The notes under the pieces were generated by a model. It searched no databases, had not been told where the DNA came from, and saw nothing but the letters and a program-made list of their open reading frames with translations. Position numbers and translations under genes: made by a program. Shown here piece after piece: positions 9,039 through 17,890 of a stretch of DNA of 39,795 nucleotides. The DNA is from Lachnospiraceae bacterium (GTDB lineage Bacteria > Bacillota > Clostridia > Lachnospirales > Lachnospiraceae): contig JAFYYS010000024.1 in the NCBI GenBank assembly GCA_017546025.1, positions 1 through 39,795 on the forward strand, in the 5' to 3' direction. How positions within the stretch are numbered: the stretch's first letter is position 1; each line of letters opens with the position of its first letter.

Positions 9039-10829
9039 TTATGCGCTTACGACGGATTCGCCGAGCTGAAGCTTTACAAGATCAGCGTAGTAACCGCCTG
9101 CCGAAACGAGTTCTCTGTGATTGCCGGATTCGATGATCTCGCCGTCCTTAAGGACCAGAATCTTATCCGCGAATTTTGTCGTGGAAATACGCTGCGCGAT
9201 GATGATCTTCGTGCAGGGGAAGTCGAGATTTCGAAGGCTGTGCTGAATCTGTTTCTCGGTTTCCATATCGACCGCGGAGGTCGTGTCATCGAGAATCAGA
9301 ATCGAAGGACGGATGGCGAGGGCGCGCGCAAGCGAAATACGCTGCTTCTGGCCTCCCGAAAGGCCGACACCGCGTTCTCCGACGATAGTTTCATAACCCT
9401 CCGGCATTCTTTGGATGAAATCGGATGCGGCGGAGTATTTGGCATACTTTTCAATCTGTTCCTGCGTCAGTCTGGAGTCGCCGTACGCGATGTTTCCTTC
9501 AATCGTATCGGAGTACAGCAGAACGTCCTGCGTCGCAAGACCGATGTTCTTACGAAGGTCCGTGAGCTTGTATTTCTCAACCTCGAGACCGTCAACCAGC
9601 ACGCGGCCGGAGTTGGCTTCATAAAAGCGCGGAATCATCTGGATGAGCGAGGTCTTACCGCAGCCTGTCTCACCGATGATGGCTATGGTTTCGCCGGGTT
9701 CCGCCACGAAGGAGACGTCTTTCAGAACCGGCAGCTTGCCGTCTTCATACTGAAAGCTTACGTGGTCAAACTCCACACGGCCTTCAAACCGCTCGGGATG
9801 CGAAATTGCGTCCGGACGGTCCACGATTTCGGGCTCCGAATAGTAGATTTCCATAACCTTATTCGAAGCGGCCGCGAAGCGCTGGAATTCATTCATGATA
9901 TTTCCCATCATGCGCATCGGGTTGGCAATTGCCCAGATCAAAAGGGAAAATGCCACGTAATCGCCGACGGAAATCTCACCGTTGATGATGAACATGCCGC
10001 CGACAAGCAGCAGAATGACCGGAAGGGCATTGGCGATGGAATCCACGAACGGGAAGAACTTCAGCCATACCTTCTGTGTCTTGATGTTCGTATCACGGTA
10101 TGCCTGGTTGGTCTTGTCAAAGTGTTCCTTCTCATATTCCTCTCTGGCAAATGCACGGACAACGCGGTTACCGGAGATGTTCTCCTGCGCATCCGTGTTC
10201 ATGCCTGCCAGACGCTCACGGAGGTTGGCATGCATCGGCGCTACCATTTTCCTAAAACGGAATACGATGAAGAAGATCAAAGGCGCAATCGTGACGATGC
10301 AGAGCGCCAGTTTGACATTAATCGTAAAGAAGTAAACGGCAGCAGAAAGAAACAGGGTGATGGATTCCACGATGCAGCGGATAACCCAGGCAATGTTATG
10401 TCTGACGGCATCCAAATCACCCGTAACGCGCGTCATCAGATCGCCGGTACGGTACTGGCTGTAGAATTTCATGTCCTGTCTCTGGATTTTGTTGTAAAGA
10501 TAATTACGGATCCGGTAAAGGGCACTCTGAGAAACCCGTTCATAGGCCATACAGTCGAGATATACGACGACAACCCGGAACAGGGTAAGGCCGACCATCA
10601 GGCCGATCAGCCGGTAGAAGGTTCCTTCGTTCTCGGACATCACCAGCTCGCCGCGCTGTACCTGATTGAACAGGTCGACAAGCTGCCTTGAAAAATGAGG
10701 AACAACGATTTGCAGAATGTTATAAAGTGCGGTTCCGAAAAGCGCTATGATGAAAAGCACGCGCTTTCCTTCCATGTTCTCCCAAAGCCAGCCGAAGCGG
10801 GATTTGGGGTATTTTCGATTTCTCTTCAT
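9039..10829 (-). CDS. ABC exporter half-transporter, degenerate-ATP-site subunit
   Basis: This is the partner of the downstream gene and has the same plan: six membrane helices then an ATPase domain, 596 residues from the chosen ATG. That start is preferred because GAGGGA lies 8 nt upstream; an ATG 33 nt further upstream (10862) is possible. Walker A is GETGCGKTS (386-394), the signature is a canonical LSGGQ (490-494), and Walker B is LILDDTTS, with Asp515 where the catalytic Glu should be. Together the two subunits would have one active and one degenerate ATP site. Confidence 0.92.
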   Translation of the reverse strand: MKRNRKYPKSRFGWLWENMEGKRVLFIIALFGTALYNILQIVVPHFSRQLVDLFNQVQRGELVMSENEGTFYRLIGLMVGLTLFRVVVVYLDCMAYERVSQSALYRIRNYLYNKIQRQDMKFYSQYRTGDLMTRVTGDLDAVRHNIAWVIRCIVESITLFLSAAVYFFTINVKLALCIVTIAPLIFFIVFRFRKMVAPMHANLRERLAGMNTDAQENISGNRVVRAFAREEYEKEHFDKTNQAYRDTNIKTQKVWLKFFPFVDSIANALPVILLLVGGMFIINGEISVGDYVAFSLLIWAIANPMRMMGNIMNEFQRFAAASNKVMEIYYSEPEIVDRPDAISHPERFEGRVEFDHVSFQYEDGKLPVLKDVSFVAEPGETIAIIGETGCGKTSLIQMIPRFYEANSGRVLVDGLEVEKYKLTDLRKNIGLATQDVLLYSDTIEGNIAYGDSRLTQEQIEKYAKYSAASDFIQRMPEGYETIVGERGVGLSGGQKQRISLARALAIRPSILILDDTTSAVDMETEKQIQHSLRNLDFPCTKIIIAQRISTTKFADKILVLKDGEIIESGNHRELVSAGGYYADLVKLQLGESVVSA

Positions 10830-10911
10830 ATAAGAGTTCCCTCGCTCTCTCTTTTTCTCCATGTTCTGCCCTAAAGGTATCAGAAAACCGATTCGGAAAC
10901 AATGTCCATTA

Positions 10912-10942
10912 TTGTCAAGAAAAATGGATAAAACTGTATAGT
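10912..10942 (+). promoter_or_regulatory. Possible promoter for the htrA-like gene
   Basis: TTGTCA at 10912-10917 is followed after 19 nt by TATAGT at 10937-10942 (or after 17 nt by TGTATA). It lies about 140 nt upstream of the protease start in the 250-bp gap between divergent genes. The spacing is not ideal, so this is a weak call. Confidence 0.3.
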
Positions 10943-11081
10943 TTCAAAAATTGAAGCGAACTGTGACGCAATTCAGAAAGTCATCTTTTTTTCATCACAA
11001 AAAGTACATAATTGTGGGCTAAAGTGAAACTGTCTTCAATGGGGAATAATGATTTGTGAAGATGATTTTGGAGGCTTTGTC

Positions 11082-12407
11082 ATGGACGAAGAAAGAAATA
11101 ACAATCCGATGATGGTGGATCCGTATATCTACCGGCTGATGCATGAGCAGATGCCGGAGAAGAAGCCGGAGAAGCCGTCTTTCTTTAAGAAATTCGTTCT
11201 GTTGATTCTGGTAGCCGTTTTGTTCGGCGGCATTTCCGGCGGCGTTTTCATCGGCATCAAATATGTCGAGAAGCGTCTCGAGTCCAAGAAAACGGTTGAA
11301 GAGCAGCCGGAGGACGGAAACGGGACGAGCGAGCTTGAGGAGAAGAAGCCGAAATCCGGAATCGTTCTTTCCACATCGACCGAAATCTCCGAGACAGCCG
11401 TCAGCGCGGTAGACGTTTCCGCAATCGCGGAGAGCACGATGCCGTCCGTTGTGGCAATCAATAATTACAGCAAACAATCCTACACTTATTTTTTCTATGA
11501 TTTTCCTTCCTCCGACGAGGTCCTCACGGGGTCCGGTTCCGGTATCATCATCGGGCAGAATGAGAAAGAAGTCCTGATCGTCACCAACTATCATGTTGTG
11601 GACGGTGCGGAACGTCTCTCCGTTCAGTTCGTTGACGGAACGACCGCCGACGCAGTGGTGAAGGGCTCCGCTTCCTCTTCGGACCTGGCAGTTCTGGCCG
11701 TCAAATTCGAGGATTTGACCGAGCAGACGACCGACAGCATCCGGATTGCCAGACTCGGCAACTCCGACAGCGTAAAGGTCGGCGAGATTGCCATCGCGGT
11801 AGGAAACGCATTGGGCTACGGACAGTCCGTAACGGTAGGTTATATCAGCGCGAAGGAACGTCAGATTACCATTGATAAGGTAACACACACTCTGATTCAG
11901 ACCGATGCCGCAATCAATCCCGGAAACAGCGGCGGCGCGCTCCTCAATAAAAACGGTGAGGTCATCGGCATCAACACCGCCAAGTACGAGGATTATAAAG
12001 TGGAAGGCATGGGATTTGCCATTCCGATCAGTAACATTCTGAGCCTGATCAGTGAGCTCAGCAACCGCGAAGAACTGAAAGAAGACGAGAAAGGCTATCT
12101 CGGAATCGACCGCGGTACCGACATCGACGACGGTTACTCCGAGCGGTTTAACATCCCGAAGGGACTTTATGTAAATGCCGTTGCGAAGGGCTCGGCCGCC
12201 GAGAAGGCAGGCATCCGCAGCACCGACATCATCGTCCGCGCGGACAAGGTCATCATTTACGGCATGAGCGATCTGCAGGAGTTCTTAAGCTACACGAAGG
12301 CCGGAACCGAGGTGGAGCTGGTCATCTACCGTGCCGAAAAGGGCGAATACAAGGAAATGACCGTCAGGGTAACGCTCGATAAGCGTCCGGTCAGAAATAA
12401 GTCCTGA
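11082..12407 (+). CDS. HtrA/DegP-like membrane-anchored serine protease
   Basis: This is a trypsin-like quality-control protease acting outside the cytoplasmic membrane. The ATG after TTTGGAGG gives 441 residues. The order is a short cytoplasmic N-terminus, one membrane helix (about 38-60), an acidic linker, the protease domain and one C-terminal PDZ domain (about 345-430). The catalytic triad is complete: His171 in TNYHVVDGA, Asp201 in SSDLAVL and Ser283 in NPGNSGGAL. This is the usual Firmicutes HtrA/YkdA-type layout. The gene stands alone, divergent from the ABC operon, and is closed by a terminator. Confidence 0.93.
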   Translation: MDEERNNNPMMVDPYIYRLMHEQMPEKKPEKPSFFKKFVLLILVAVLFGGISGGVFIGIKYVEKRLESKKTVEEQPEDGNGTSELEEKKPKSGIVLSTSTEISETAVSAVDVSAIAESTMPSVVAINNYSKQSYTYFFYDFPSSDEVLTGSGSGIIIGQNEKEVLIVTNYHVVDGAERLSVQFVDGTTADAVVKGSASSSDLAVLAVKFEDLTEQTTDSIRIARLGNSDSVKVGEIAIAVGNALGYGQSVTVGYISAKERQITIDKVTHTLIQTDAAINPGNSGGALLNKNGEVIGINTAKYEDYKVEGMGFAIPISNILSLISELSNREELKEDEKGYLGIDRGTDIDDGYSERFNIPKGLYVNAVAKGSAAEKAGIRSTDIIVRADKVIIYGMSDLQEFLSYTKAGTEVELVIYRAEKGEYKEMTVRVTLDKRPVRNKS

Positions 12408-12492
12408 CGGACAGGCTGCATGAATTGCCGGCGAAGGTACAGGATTCCACGAAAGATTTTTCCTGACCTATGATATACACTTCTCTTTATCC

Positions 12493-12526
12493 AATGAGCT
12501 GTCTTAACGGGCAGCTCATTATTTTT
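12493..12526 (+). terminator. Intrinsic terminator after the htrA-like gene
   Basis: An 11-bp stem (12493-12503 with 12510-12520, one G-U pair) of AATGAGCTG type is followed by ATTTTT. It lies in the 298-bp gap between the protease gene and ald. Confidence 0.7.
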
Positions 12527-12591
12527 GCGGAAAATGAGGACCGCATCCCGACGTGCCGCGCAAAATTTTACGCCTTCCGGGCAAAAACCAT

Positions 12592-12620
12592 TTGTCAGGA
12601 GGGCGTTCTTTTGGTACAAT
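12592..12620 (+). promoter_or_regulatory. Promoter of the alanine dehydrogenase gene
   Basis: TTGTCA (12592-12597) is separated by 17 nt from TACAAT (12615-12620), with a TGG just before the -10 (extended -10). The predicted transcript has a leader of about 80 nt before ald. Confidence 0.7.
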
Positions 12621-12705
12621 GAAGAGTAACCGAGGCGCCGCGTCACTATGGGAGATCATGGCGGCGACGAGGAACAAAACTATATTGGAAAGGCGGACAG
12701 CTTAG

Positions 12706-13821
12706 ATGAAAATCGGTTGCGTGAAAGAAATCAAAAACAATGAATTCCGCGTGGGGCTTACACCGGATAACGTAAAGGCTTATGTTGCAGCGGGCCACCA
12801 TGTTTACATGGAGAAGGGCGCGGGCATCGGTTCGGGCTTTACGGACAATGAATATGTGGATGCCGGGGCTTCCCTGATTGACAATGCGAAGGACGTTTGG
12901 AACCTCGTGGATATGATGGTTAAGGTTAAGGAGCCTTTGGAGGAAGAGTACCCGATGTTTCATGACGGGCTGATCCTTTATACATACCTGCATCTGGCAG
13001 CAGATCAGGGGCAGACGGATGCGCTCCTTAAGGGCAATGTAAAGGCAGTTGCTTACGAGACTCTGCAGGAGGCTGACCGTTCGCTTCCGTTACTTGCGCC
13101 GATGTCGCAGATTGCCGGCCGTCTTTCGATTCAGGAAGGCGCGAAGTACCTTGAGAAGAAGTTCGGTGGCGAAGGAATCCTTCTTGCCGGCGTACCCGGA
13201 ACCCCGAAGGCTAACGTTGTCATCCTCGGCGGCGGCACCGTCGGCATGAACGCCTGCAAGATTGCGGTCGGCATGGGAGCCAATGTTACGATTCTCGACG
13301 TTAACCTGAAGCGCCTCGAGCAGCTTGATAACATGTTCGGCGCTCATATCCAGACGCTTGTTTCGACGGACAGCAACATCGAGCGCGTTGTGAAGGACGC
13401 CGACCTGGTAATCGGTTCCGTACTGATTCCGGGCGCTTCCACTCCGAAGCTTTTCAAGAAGAAATATCTGCCTGAGATGAAGAACGGCGCCGTTTTCGTA
13501 GACGTTGCCATCGACCAGGGCGGATGCGGCGAGAGCAGCCACGTTACGACCCACGACGATCCGGTTTACATCGAAGAGGGCGTTGTGCACTACTGTGTCG
13601 GCAACATGCCCGGTGCGGTTCCGAGAACGAGTACGATTGCACTGACCAATGCGACGCTTCGTTACGGTCTTCAGATTGCAGCCGATGGTCTTGAGGCTGC
13701 CTGCCGTAAGTCACCTGCCATCGCAAGCGGCGTGAACTGCTACAACGGCAAGCTTACCAACAAGAACGTTGCGGATGCACACGGATACGAATATACCGAC
13801 CTTAAGACTTTGATCGGTTAA
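12706..13821 (+). CDS. ald: Alanine dehydrogenase
   Basis: This catalyses reversible NAD-dependent deamination of L-alanine to pyruvate and ammonia. The 371 residues match the family length. The N-terminal MKIGCVKEIKNNEFRVGLTP, pyruvate-binding Lys75 in KVKEP, catalytic His96 in YTYLHLA, the nucleotide fold VVILGGGTVG and the segment VDVAIDQGGCGESS are all characteristic. It is monocistronic, with its own promoter upstream and a terminator directly after it, and may serve alanine catabolism or cell-wall alanine supply. Confidence 0.96.
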   Translation: MKIGCVKEIKNNEFRVGLTPDNVKAYVAAGHHVYMEKGAGIGSGFTDNEYVDAGASLIDNAKDVWNLVDMMVKVKEPLEEEYPMFHDGLILYTYLHLAADQGQTDALLKGNVKAVAYETLQEADRSLPLLAPMSQIAGRLSIQEGAKYLEKKFGGEGILLAGVPGTPKANVVILGGGTVGMNACKIAVGMGANVTILDVNLKRLEQLDNMFGAHIQTLVSTDSNIERVVKDADLVIGSVLIPGASTPKLFKKKYLPEMKNGAVFVDVAIDQGGCGESSHVTTHDDPVYIEEGVVHYCVGNMPGAVPRTSTIALTNATLRYGLQIAADGLEAACRKSPAIASGVNCYNGKLTNKNVADAHGYEYTDLKTLIG

Positions 13822-13832
13822 CAGAAAACAGA

Positions 13833-13862
13833 AGAGGGGGCCGGACGGCTCCCTCTTTTTTT
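13833..13862 (+). terminator. Intrinsic terminator of ald
   Basis: A 10-bp GC-rich stem (13833-13842 with 13847-13856, one G-U pair), AGAGGG type, is followed by a run of seven T. It lies about 11 nt after the ald stop. Confidence 0.88.
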
Positions 13863-13892
13863 CGGGCTGCGTGCAGCCCTTTTCCACGGCGC

Positions 13893-13923
13893 AAAAAAAG
13901 GGACTGTCAATCGACAGTCCCTT
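13893..13923 (-). terminator. Intrinsic terminator of the small minus-strand membrane protein gene
   Basis: A perfect 11-bp stem (13898-13908 with 13913-13923) has a 4-nt loop; on the minus strand it is followed by seven U (complement of 13893-13899). It lies 13 nt beyond the stop of the gene at 13937-14161. Confidence 0.85.
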
Positions 13924-13936
13924 CTTCATGCAAAAC

Positions 13937-14161
13937 TTATTCCTCAGTGAGAGGTACCTCTACGGCCTCTTCAGCCTTCTCCTCTTCGTCATCCAGATCG
14001 TCAAGATCGAAATCATCCAAATAATCCGGAGCGCAGAAACGATATACCGTATAGGCAATTCCGATGATGCCGGCGATTACACCGAGAACGGCAAGAATCC
14101 AAAGCGCTACCTGCCAAGGGCAACCAACCTTATTCTCATCACACTTACAACAATTGTTCAT
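13937..14161 (-). CDS. Small acidic single-pass membrane protein, unknown function
   Basis: This 74-residue protein is not recognised. It has a cysteine-containing N-terminus (Cys4, Cys5, Cys7, Cys14), one hydrophobic helix (about 17-42) and a strongly acidic Asp/Glu-rich tail (about 46-74). A good AGGAGG site lies upstream of the ATG, a plausible promoter precedes it and a clear terminator follows, so it looks like a real single-gene unit. No enzymatic motif is visible; membrane scaffold or regulatory roles are possible but unsupported. Confidence 0.78.
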   Translation of the reverse strand: MNNCCKCDENKVGCPWQVALWILAVLGVIAGIIGIAYTVYRFCAPDYLDDFDLDDLDDEEEKAEEAVEVPLTEE

Positions 14162-14193
14162 AAAAACCCCTCCTTTTTCGTTTCGTTGTCAAA

Positions 14194-14222
14194 ATTATAG
14201 CATAGAATCAGGCAAATGGAAA
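14194..14222 (-). promoter_or_regulatory. Likely promoter of the small membrane protein gene
   Basis: Reading the minus strand, TTTCCA (14217-14222) is followed after 17 nt by a perfect TATAAT (14194-14199), about 33 nt upstream of the ATG. Confidence 0.55.
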
Positions 14223-14250
14223 GCGGGATTTCGTGAATAATTTGCGAATG

Positions 14251-16644
14251 TCAGATTTTCCGTAACTTCGCGAACGCGGCAAGCATCTTTTTCGTTCCGG
14301 ACGGGAATTCGACGGTCACTTCGAAGTCCCTGCCGCCCTTTACGATGTTGGTCACCGTGCCGGTGCCGAAGCGTTCGTGGCTGACCCGGTCGCCGACGGT
14401 AAAGCCGAGAGAAGACTCCGAAGCGTTTCCGAAGTTCTTCGGCGCGGGAACGGCCGCCTTCTTATACGGATTCTCATACGGCTTCGCGCTGATGGCGGGA
14501 TTCTTGTAGGGCGTGAAATCCGAGCGGTCCGAAGACGATGAAAAATCTGACAGACTTCCCCGTTTAGCAGACGAATCATATCCCGAATAGCTTCCCTTTT
14601 TGAAGCCGGATTCGAAAGGACTGTCATAGGAATTCCGGTAGGACTGTCCGCCGAACGGACTGCCGGAATCGGAGATTCTCTTCTCGGTCAGGAGATGGCG
14701 GGCGTTCTTCTTCAGTTCGCCGATGAAACGGGATTCCGCGTTGAAATTGTTTTCACCGCGAAGCATGCGCCGGCTTGCTCTTGAAAGGAACAGATGGCGG
14801 CGGGCTCTCGTGATGCCGACATAGCAGAGGCGGCGCTCCTCGGCAACGCCTCGAATCTCTTCGTCATCAATGCTCATCGAGCTCGGGAACAGGTTCTCCT
14901 CCATGCCGACCAAAAAGACCTGGTTGAACTCAAGACCTTTGGCGCTGTGCACGGTCATCAAAACGGTGTGATCCTCAGATGTTTCTTCCGTGTCGGCGTC
15001 GGTCATTAACGAGACATCCGCAAGGTAGCCGCTTAGGGTGGCGGGACCGTCGGAGTTCTCCTCATAGTATGTGATGGCGTTGATCAATTCGTTGATGTTT
15101 GCGATTCGGTCGTCCGCACTGTCCGGGTCTTCGCGGCGGAGTTCTTCCTCAAAGTCGAGATCGGAGAGAAGGTCGCGTACGAGCTTCTTTAAGCTGCAGC
15201 CGGCTTCCGCAGCGCGCATCCGGTAGCGCGTGATGAGTTCCGTGAAGGAAGCAATCTTGGCAGCGGCGCGGCTGACACCGGGAATCGACTTTGCATCGAG
15301 AAGTGCCTCAAAGAAGCCGATGCCGTTTCCGTCGGCATATTCCTGGACATGCGCGGCTGTCGTTTCACCGATGCCTCGTCTCGGGATATTCAGGATGCGG
15401 CGTGTCGCAATGCCGTCCAAACCGTTGTCAATCGTTTTCAGGTAAGCGAGAACATCCTTGACTTCTTTACGCTGATAGAAGTTGACGGCGCCGATGATGC
15501 GGCACGGAATCTTGAAATTCGCGAAAATCGCCTCGAACGGACGCGACTGGGCATTCGTACGGTATAACACCGCGAAATCGCCGTATACGGCTTTTCCGTT
15601 GTCCACCTGGTCACGGATTTCCTCGGCAACGCCGCGAGCCTCCGCAAGGTCATCCGGATACACGGTATAAGTGATGGGCGTGCCGCTTCCGAGCTTGGTC
15701 CAAAGCTTCTTCTCGCGGACATGCGGGTTGTTCTTTATGATTTCATTTGCCGCATCCAGAATGGTCTCGGTGGAGCGGTAATTCTCTTCAAGTTTGATGA
15801 CAACGGCATCGGGGTAGGTCTTCTCGAAATCGAGAATGTTTCGGATGTCGGCACCGCGGAAGCCGTAGATGGACTGGTCATCGTCGCCGACCACGCAGAG
15901 GTTGCACTCGACCTCACCGTTATCGTTTACATAATGGGCTAAAAGGCGCACGAGTTCAAACTGCGCGCGGTTGGTATCCTGGTACTCGTCCACAAGAATG
16001 TAGCGGAAACGGTTCCGGTAGTAGGTAAGCGCCTCCTCCGATTCACGGAACATGACAACCGTATTCATCAGAAGGTCGTCGAAGTCCATCGCGTTGTTCG
16101 CCTTCAGACGGTCCTGGTACTCGCGGTAGACGGACGCGATAAGCTCCGCATCGGCCGAGCGCGGATAGGAAGACTTATAGTTATCCGGACCGATCAGCTC
16201 GTTCTTGGCCATGGAAATGCGGCTCAGAAAATACTTCTCACGGTACCGCTTCGGGTCGAGATTGCGGCCCTTAATGACGGTGCGCATCAGACTCTTCTGG
16301 TCGTCGGTATCATAGATGGAGAAATTGTCCTCGTAGCCGAGCACATGACTGAAACGGCGCAGCATCTTGACGCATGCCGAATGGAAGGTGCTGACCCACA
16401 TGTTGTCCGCGCCGTAATCGACAAGCTGCGCAACACGGTCCTTCATCTCTTTGGCGGCCTTATTGGTAAATGTGATCGCAAGGATGTTGTAAGGGCTTAC
16501 ATTGTATTCCTGAATCAGATAAGCGATGCGGTGAGTGATGACTCTGGTCTTGCCCGAGCCGGCTCCTGCAAGAATCAGAAGAGGGCCGTAACGGTGCATG
16601 ACTGCTTCACGCTGTTCGGGGTTTAAAGAACGGTCGATATCCAT
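14251..16644 (-). CDS. pcrA: ATP-dependent DNA helicase PcrA/UvrD
   Basis: This superfamily 1A 3'-5' helicase acts in nucleotide-excision repair, mismatch repair and removal of recombinase filaments. The 797 residues hold the Q-motif region LNPEQREAV, Walker A AGAGSGKT (26-33), motif II VDEYQDTN, motif III VGDDDQSIYGFRGAD, motif V TVHSAKGLEFNQVFL and motif VI VGITRARRHL. A serine-rich linker (about 660-745) leads to a C-terminal Tudor-like domain (VGDRVSHERFGTGTV...), as in Firmicutes PcrA. The ribosome site is modest (GAGG, 11 nt upstream). The gene is monocistronic. Confidence 0.96.
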   Translation of the reverse strand: MDIDRSLNPEQREAVMHRYGPLLILAGAGSGKTRVITHRIAYLIQEYNVSPYNILAITFTNKAAKEMKDRVAQLVDYGADNMWVSTFHSACVKMLRRFSHVLGYEDNFSIYDTDDQKSLMRTVIKGRNLDPKRYREKYFLSRISMAKNELIGPDNYKSSYPRSADAELIASVYREYQDRLKANNAMDFDDLLMNTVVMFRESEEALTYYRNRFRYILVDEYQDTNRAQFELVRLLAHYVNDNGEVECNLCVVGDDDQSIYGFRGADIRNILDFEKTYPDAVVIKLEENYRSTETILDAANEIIKNNPHVREKKLWTKLGSGTPITYTVYPDDLAEARGVAEEIRDQVDNGKAVYGDFAVLYRTNAQSRPFEAIFANFKIPCRIIGAVNFYQRKEVKDVLAYLKTIDNGLDGIATRRILNIPRRGIGETTAAHVQEYADGNGIGFFEALLDAKSIPGVSRAAAKIASFTELITRYRMRAAEAGCSLKKLVRDLLSDLDFEEELRREDPDSADDRIANINELINAITYYEENSDGPATLSGYLADVSLMTDADTEETSEDHTVLMTVHSAKGLEFNQVFLVGMEENLFPSSMSIDDEEIRGVAEERRLCYVGITRARRHLFLSRASRRMLRGENNFNAESRFIGELKKNARHLLTEKRISDSGSPFGGQSYRNSYDSPFESGFKKGSYSGYDSSAKRGSLSDFSSSSDRSDFTPYKNPAISAKPYENPYKKAAVPAPKNFGNASESSLGFTVGDRVSHERFGTGTVTNIVKGGRDFEVTVEFPSGTKKMLAAFAKLRKI

Positions 16645-16800
16645 AAACGATGTGCCTCGTATTTTCCAAAATCGAATGTATGTTCAGTGTACCATAACTT
16701 CCGGAATTGTTCAACAGCGAACTACGGCAATCTGCGCCCGGAAACGGCCCGGAAGCTGTGAAAAATGTGACGCAAACACGCGACATGTCTTTCGTTTTTA

Positions 16801-16829
16801 TTGACACGTGGTTTTCAGTACTATATAAT
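16801..16829 (+). promoter_or_regulatory. Perfect consensus promoter for the DUF1836 gene
   Basis: TTGACA (16801-16806), a 17-nt spacer and TATAAT (16824-16829) all match the housekeeping sigma-A consensus exactly. The start codon lies about 33 nt downstream of the -10, so the leader is short. Confidence 0.9.
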
Positions 16830-16862
16830 GTAATTATTCTGTAACAGGGAAGGTGATTGGCT

Positions 16863-17543
16863 GTGGAATCGCAATGGAAATACTACCTGCGCAAGCTTGT
16901 GGAGAATCTCGAAGCAACCAATTATATCGGGCCGAATGATATCCCGAATATCGATTTGTACATGGATCAGGTGACGAAGTTTATGGACGAGCATCTGGAG
17001 CAGTCCAAGCGTTACGATGACGACAAGCTTCTGACGAAGACCATGATCAACAACTATACAAAGAGCAACCTTCTGCCGAGCCCGGTCAAGAAGAAATACA
17101 GCAAGGACCATATGTACCTGCTTGTGTTCATCTATTACCTGAAGAGCTTTTTGAGCATCAACGACGTGCAGCACATCGTCGGTCCCATGAAGGACATGTT
17201 CTTCGGGGAAGACAAGGAGATGGGTCTTGAGGAAATCTACCGTGAGATTTTCGAAATGGAAACGGTTGTCAGCAAGGATCTGTCGAAGGACGTCATGAAG
17301 AAATTCGACCGTTCAAAGAGAATCTTTGCCGACGTCGAAGGGGAGAAGGAGCAGGAATTCCTGTCCATCTTCAGCTTCATTTCCATGCTCAGCTTTGACG
17401 TTTATCTGAAGAAGCAGATGATTGAGCAGATCATCGATGATTTCTTAGACCCGGAGCAGGCTTCGAAGAAGGAAGACGAAAAGCCCGCTAAGGAAGAGAA
17501 GAAGGCCGAAAAGAAAAAAGCCGTGAAGAAAGAAAAGAAATAA
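16863..17543 (+). CDS. DUF1836 family putative regulator
   Basis: This 226-residue cytoplasmic protein belongs to the DUF1836 group, which resembles MerR-type winged-helix regulators. The family-like core runs from PNIDLYMDQVTKFMDEHL through KLLTKTMINNYTKSNLLPSP to KYSKDHMYLLVFIYYLKSFLSINDVQ (about 25-105). A GTG start is chosen because GGGAAGG lies 9 nt upstream; the TTG six nucleotides earlier would be too close. The C-terminus ends in a lysine/glutamate-rich tail of about 25 residues. The strong promoter implies steady expression; the target is unknown. Confidence 0.82.
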   Translation: MESQWKYYLRKLVENLEATNYIGPNDIPNIDLYMDQVTKFMDEHLEQSKRYDDDKLLTKTMINNYTKSNLLPSPVKKKYSKDHMYLLVFIYYLKSFLSINDVQHIVGPMKDMFFGEDKEMGLEEIYREIFEMETVVSKDLSKDVMKKFDRSKRIFADVEGEKEQEFLSIFSFISMLSFDVYLKKQMIEQIIDDFLDPEQASKKEDEKPAKEEKKAEKKKAVKKEKK

Positions 17544-17573
17544 AAAAACAAGGTTCCTACGCGGAACCTTGTT
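17542..17573 (-). terminator. Intrinsic terminator of yerC, shared with the convergent DUF1836 gene
   Basis: A perfect 11-bp stem (17547-17557 with 17563-17573) has loop TACGC. On the minus strand it is followed by seven U. It lies between two convergent stop codons; the plus-strand side has no strong T run. Confidence 0.82.
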
Positions 17574-17585
17574 CAATGTTAAGCG

Positions 17586-17879
17586 TTACTTTTTGTCTTT
17601 CATTCTGGCAAATGCTATGCTGTATCCGTCCTTTCCGTAGACAAGCGAACGGTTGACACGGCTGATGGTGGAAGTGGAAGCGCCGGTTTTCTCGGCGATG
17701 TCCAGATACGTTTTGTGCTCCGTGAGCATGTGCGCCACTTCGAGGCGCTGGGAGATGGAAAGCAGCTCGTTGATCGTGCAGACATCTTCAAAGAATGCAT
17801 AGCATTCGTCAACGGTCTTCAGTGTTAAAACCGCTTCAAAAAAACGGGTAACTTCGTCGGTATGAATGTTTTTGCCCAT
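17586..17879 (-). CDS. YerC/YecD-type TrpR-related transcriptional regulator
   Basis: This small helix-turn-helix protein is of the TrpR-like YerC/YecD group. The ATG at codon 17 of the longest frame is preferred because AAGGAGG stands 6 nt upstream, giving 97 residues, the usual length. The core DECYAFFEDVCTINELLSISQRLEVAHML and the recognition part TYLDIAEKTGASTSTISRVNRSL (about 58-80) are characteristic. A large inverted repeat covers its promoter (17891-17941), so autoregulation is likely. It is divergent from rlmD, which might share the operator. The ligand is unknown. Confidence 0.88.
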   Translation of the reverse strand: MGKNIHTDEVTRFFEAVLTLKTVDECYAFFEDVCTINELLSISQRLEVAHMLTEHKTYLDIAEKTGASTSTISRVNRSLVYGKDGYSIAFARMKDKK

Positions 17880-17890
17880 ATTACGCCTCC

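Noticed and set aside
9117-10691. 524-codon open frame on the plus strand opposite the ABC exporter
   Set aside because: It is the antisense shadow of the ABC gene: no ribosome site, no domain, and a composition determined by the coding strand. The ABC exporter with all motifs is on the minus strand.
11019-11888. 289-codon minus-strand frame across the htrA-like gene
   Set aside because: Antisense to a protease with full catalytic triad; no start signal or recognisable domain.
12621-12705. Riboswitch in the ald leader
   Set aside because: Short GC-rich complementary segments exist, but no known riboswitch core pattern could be recognised in about 85 nt.
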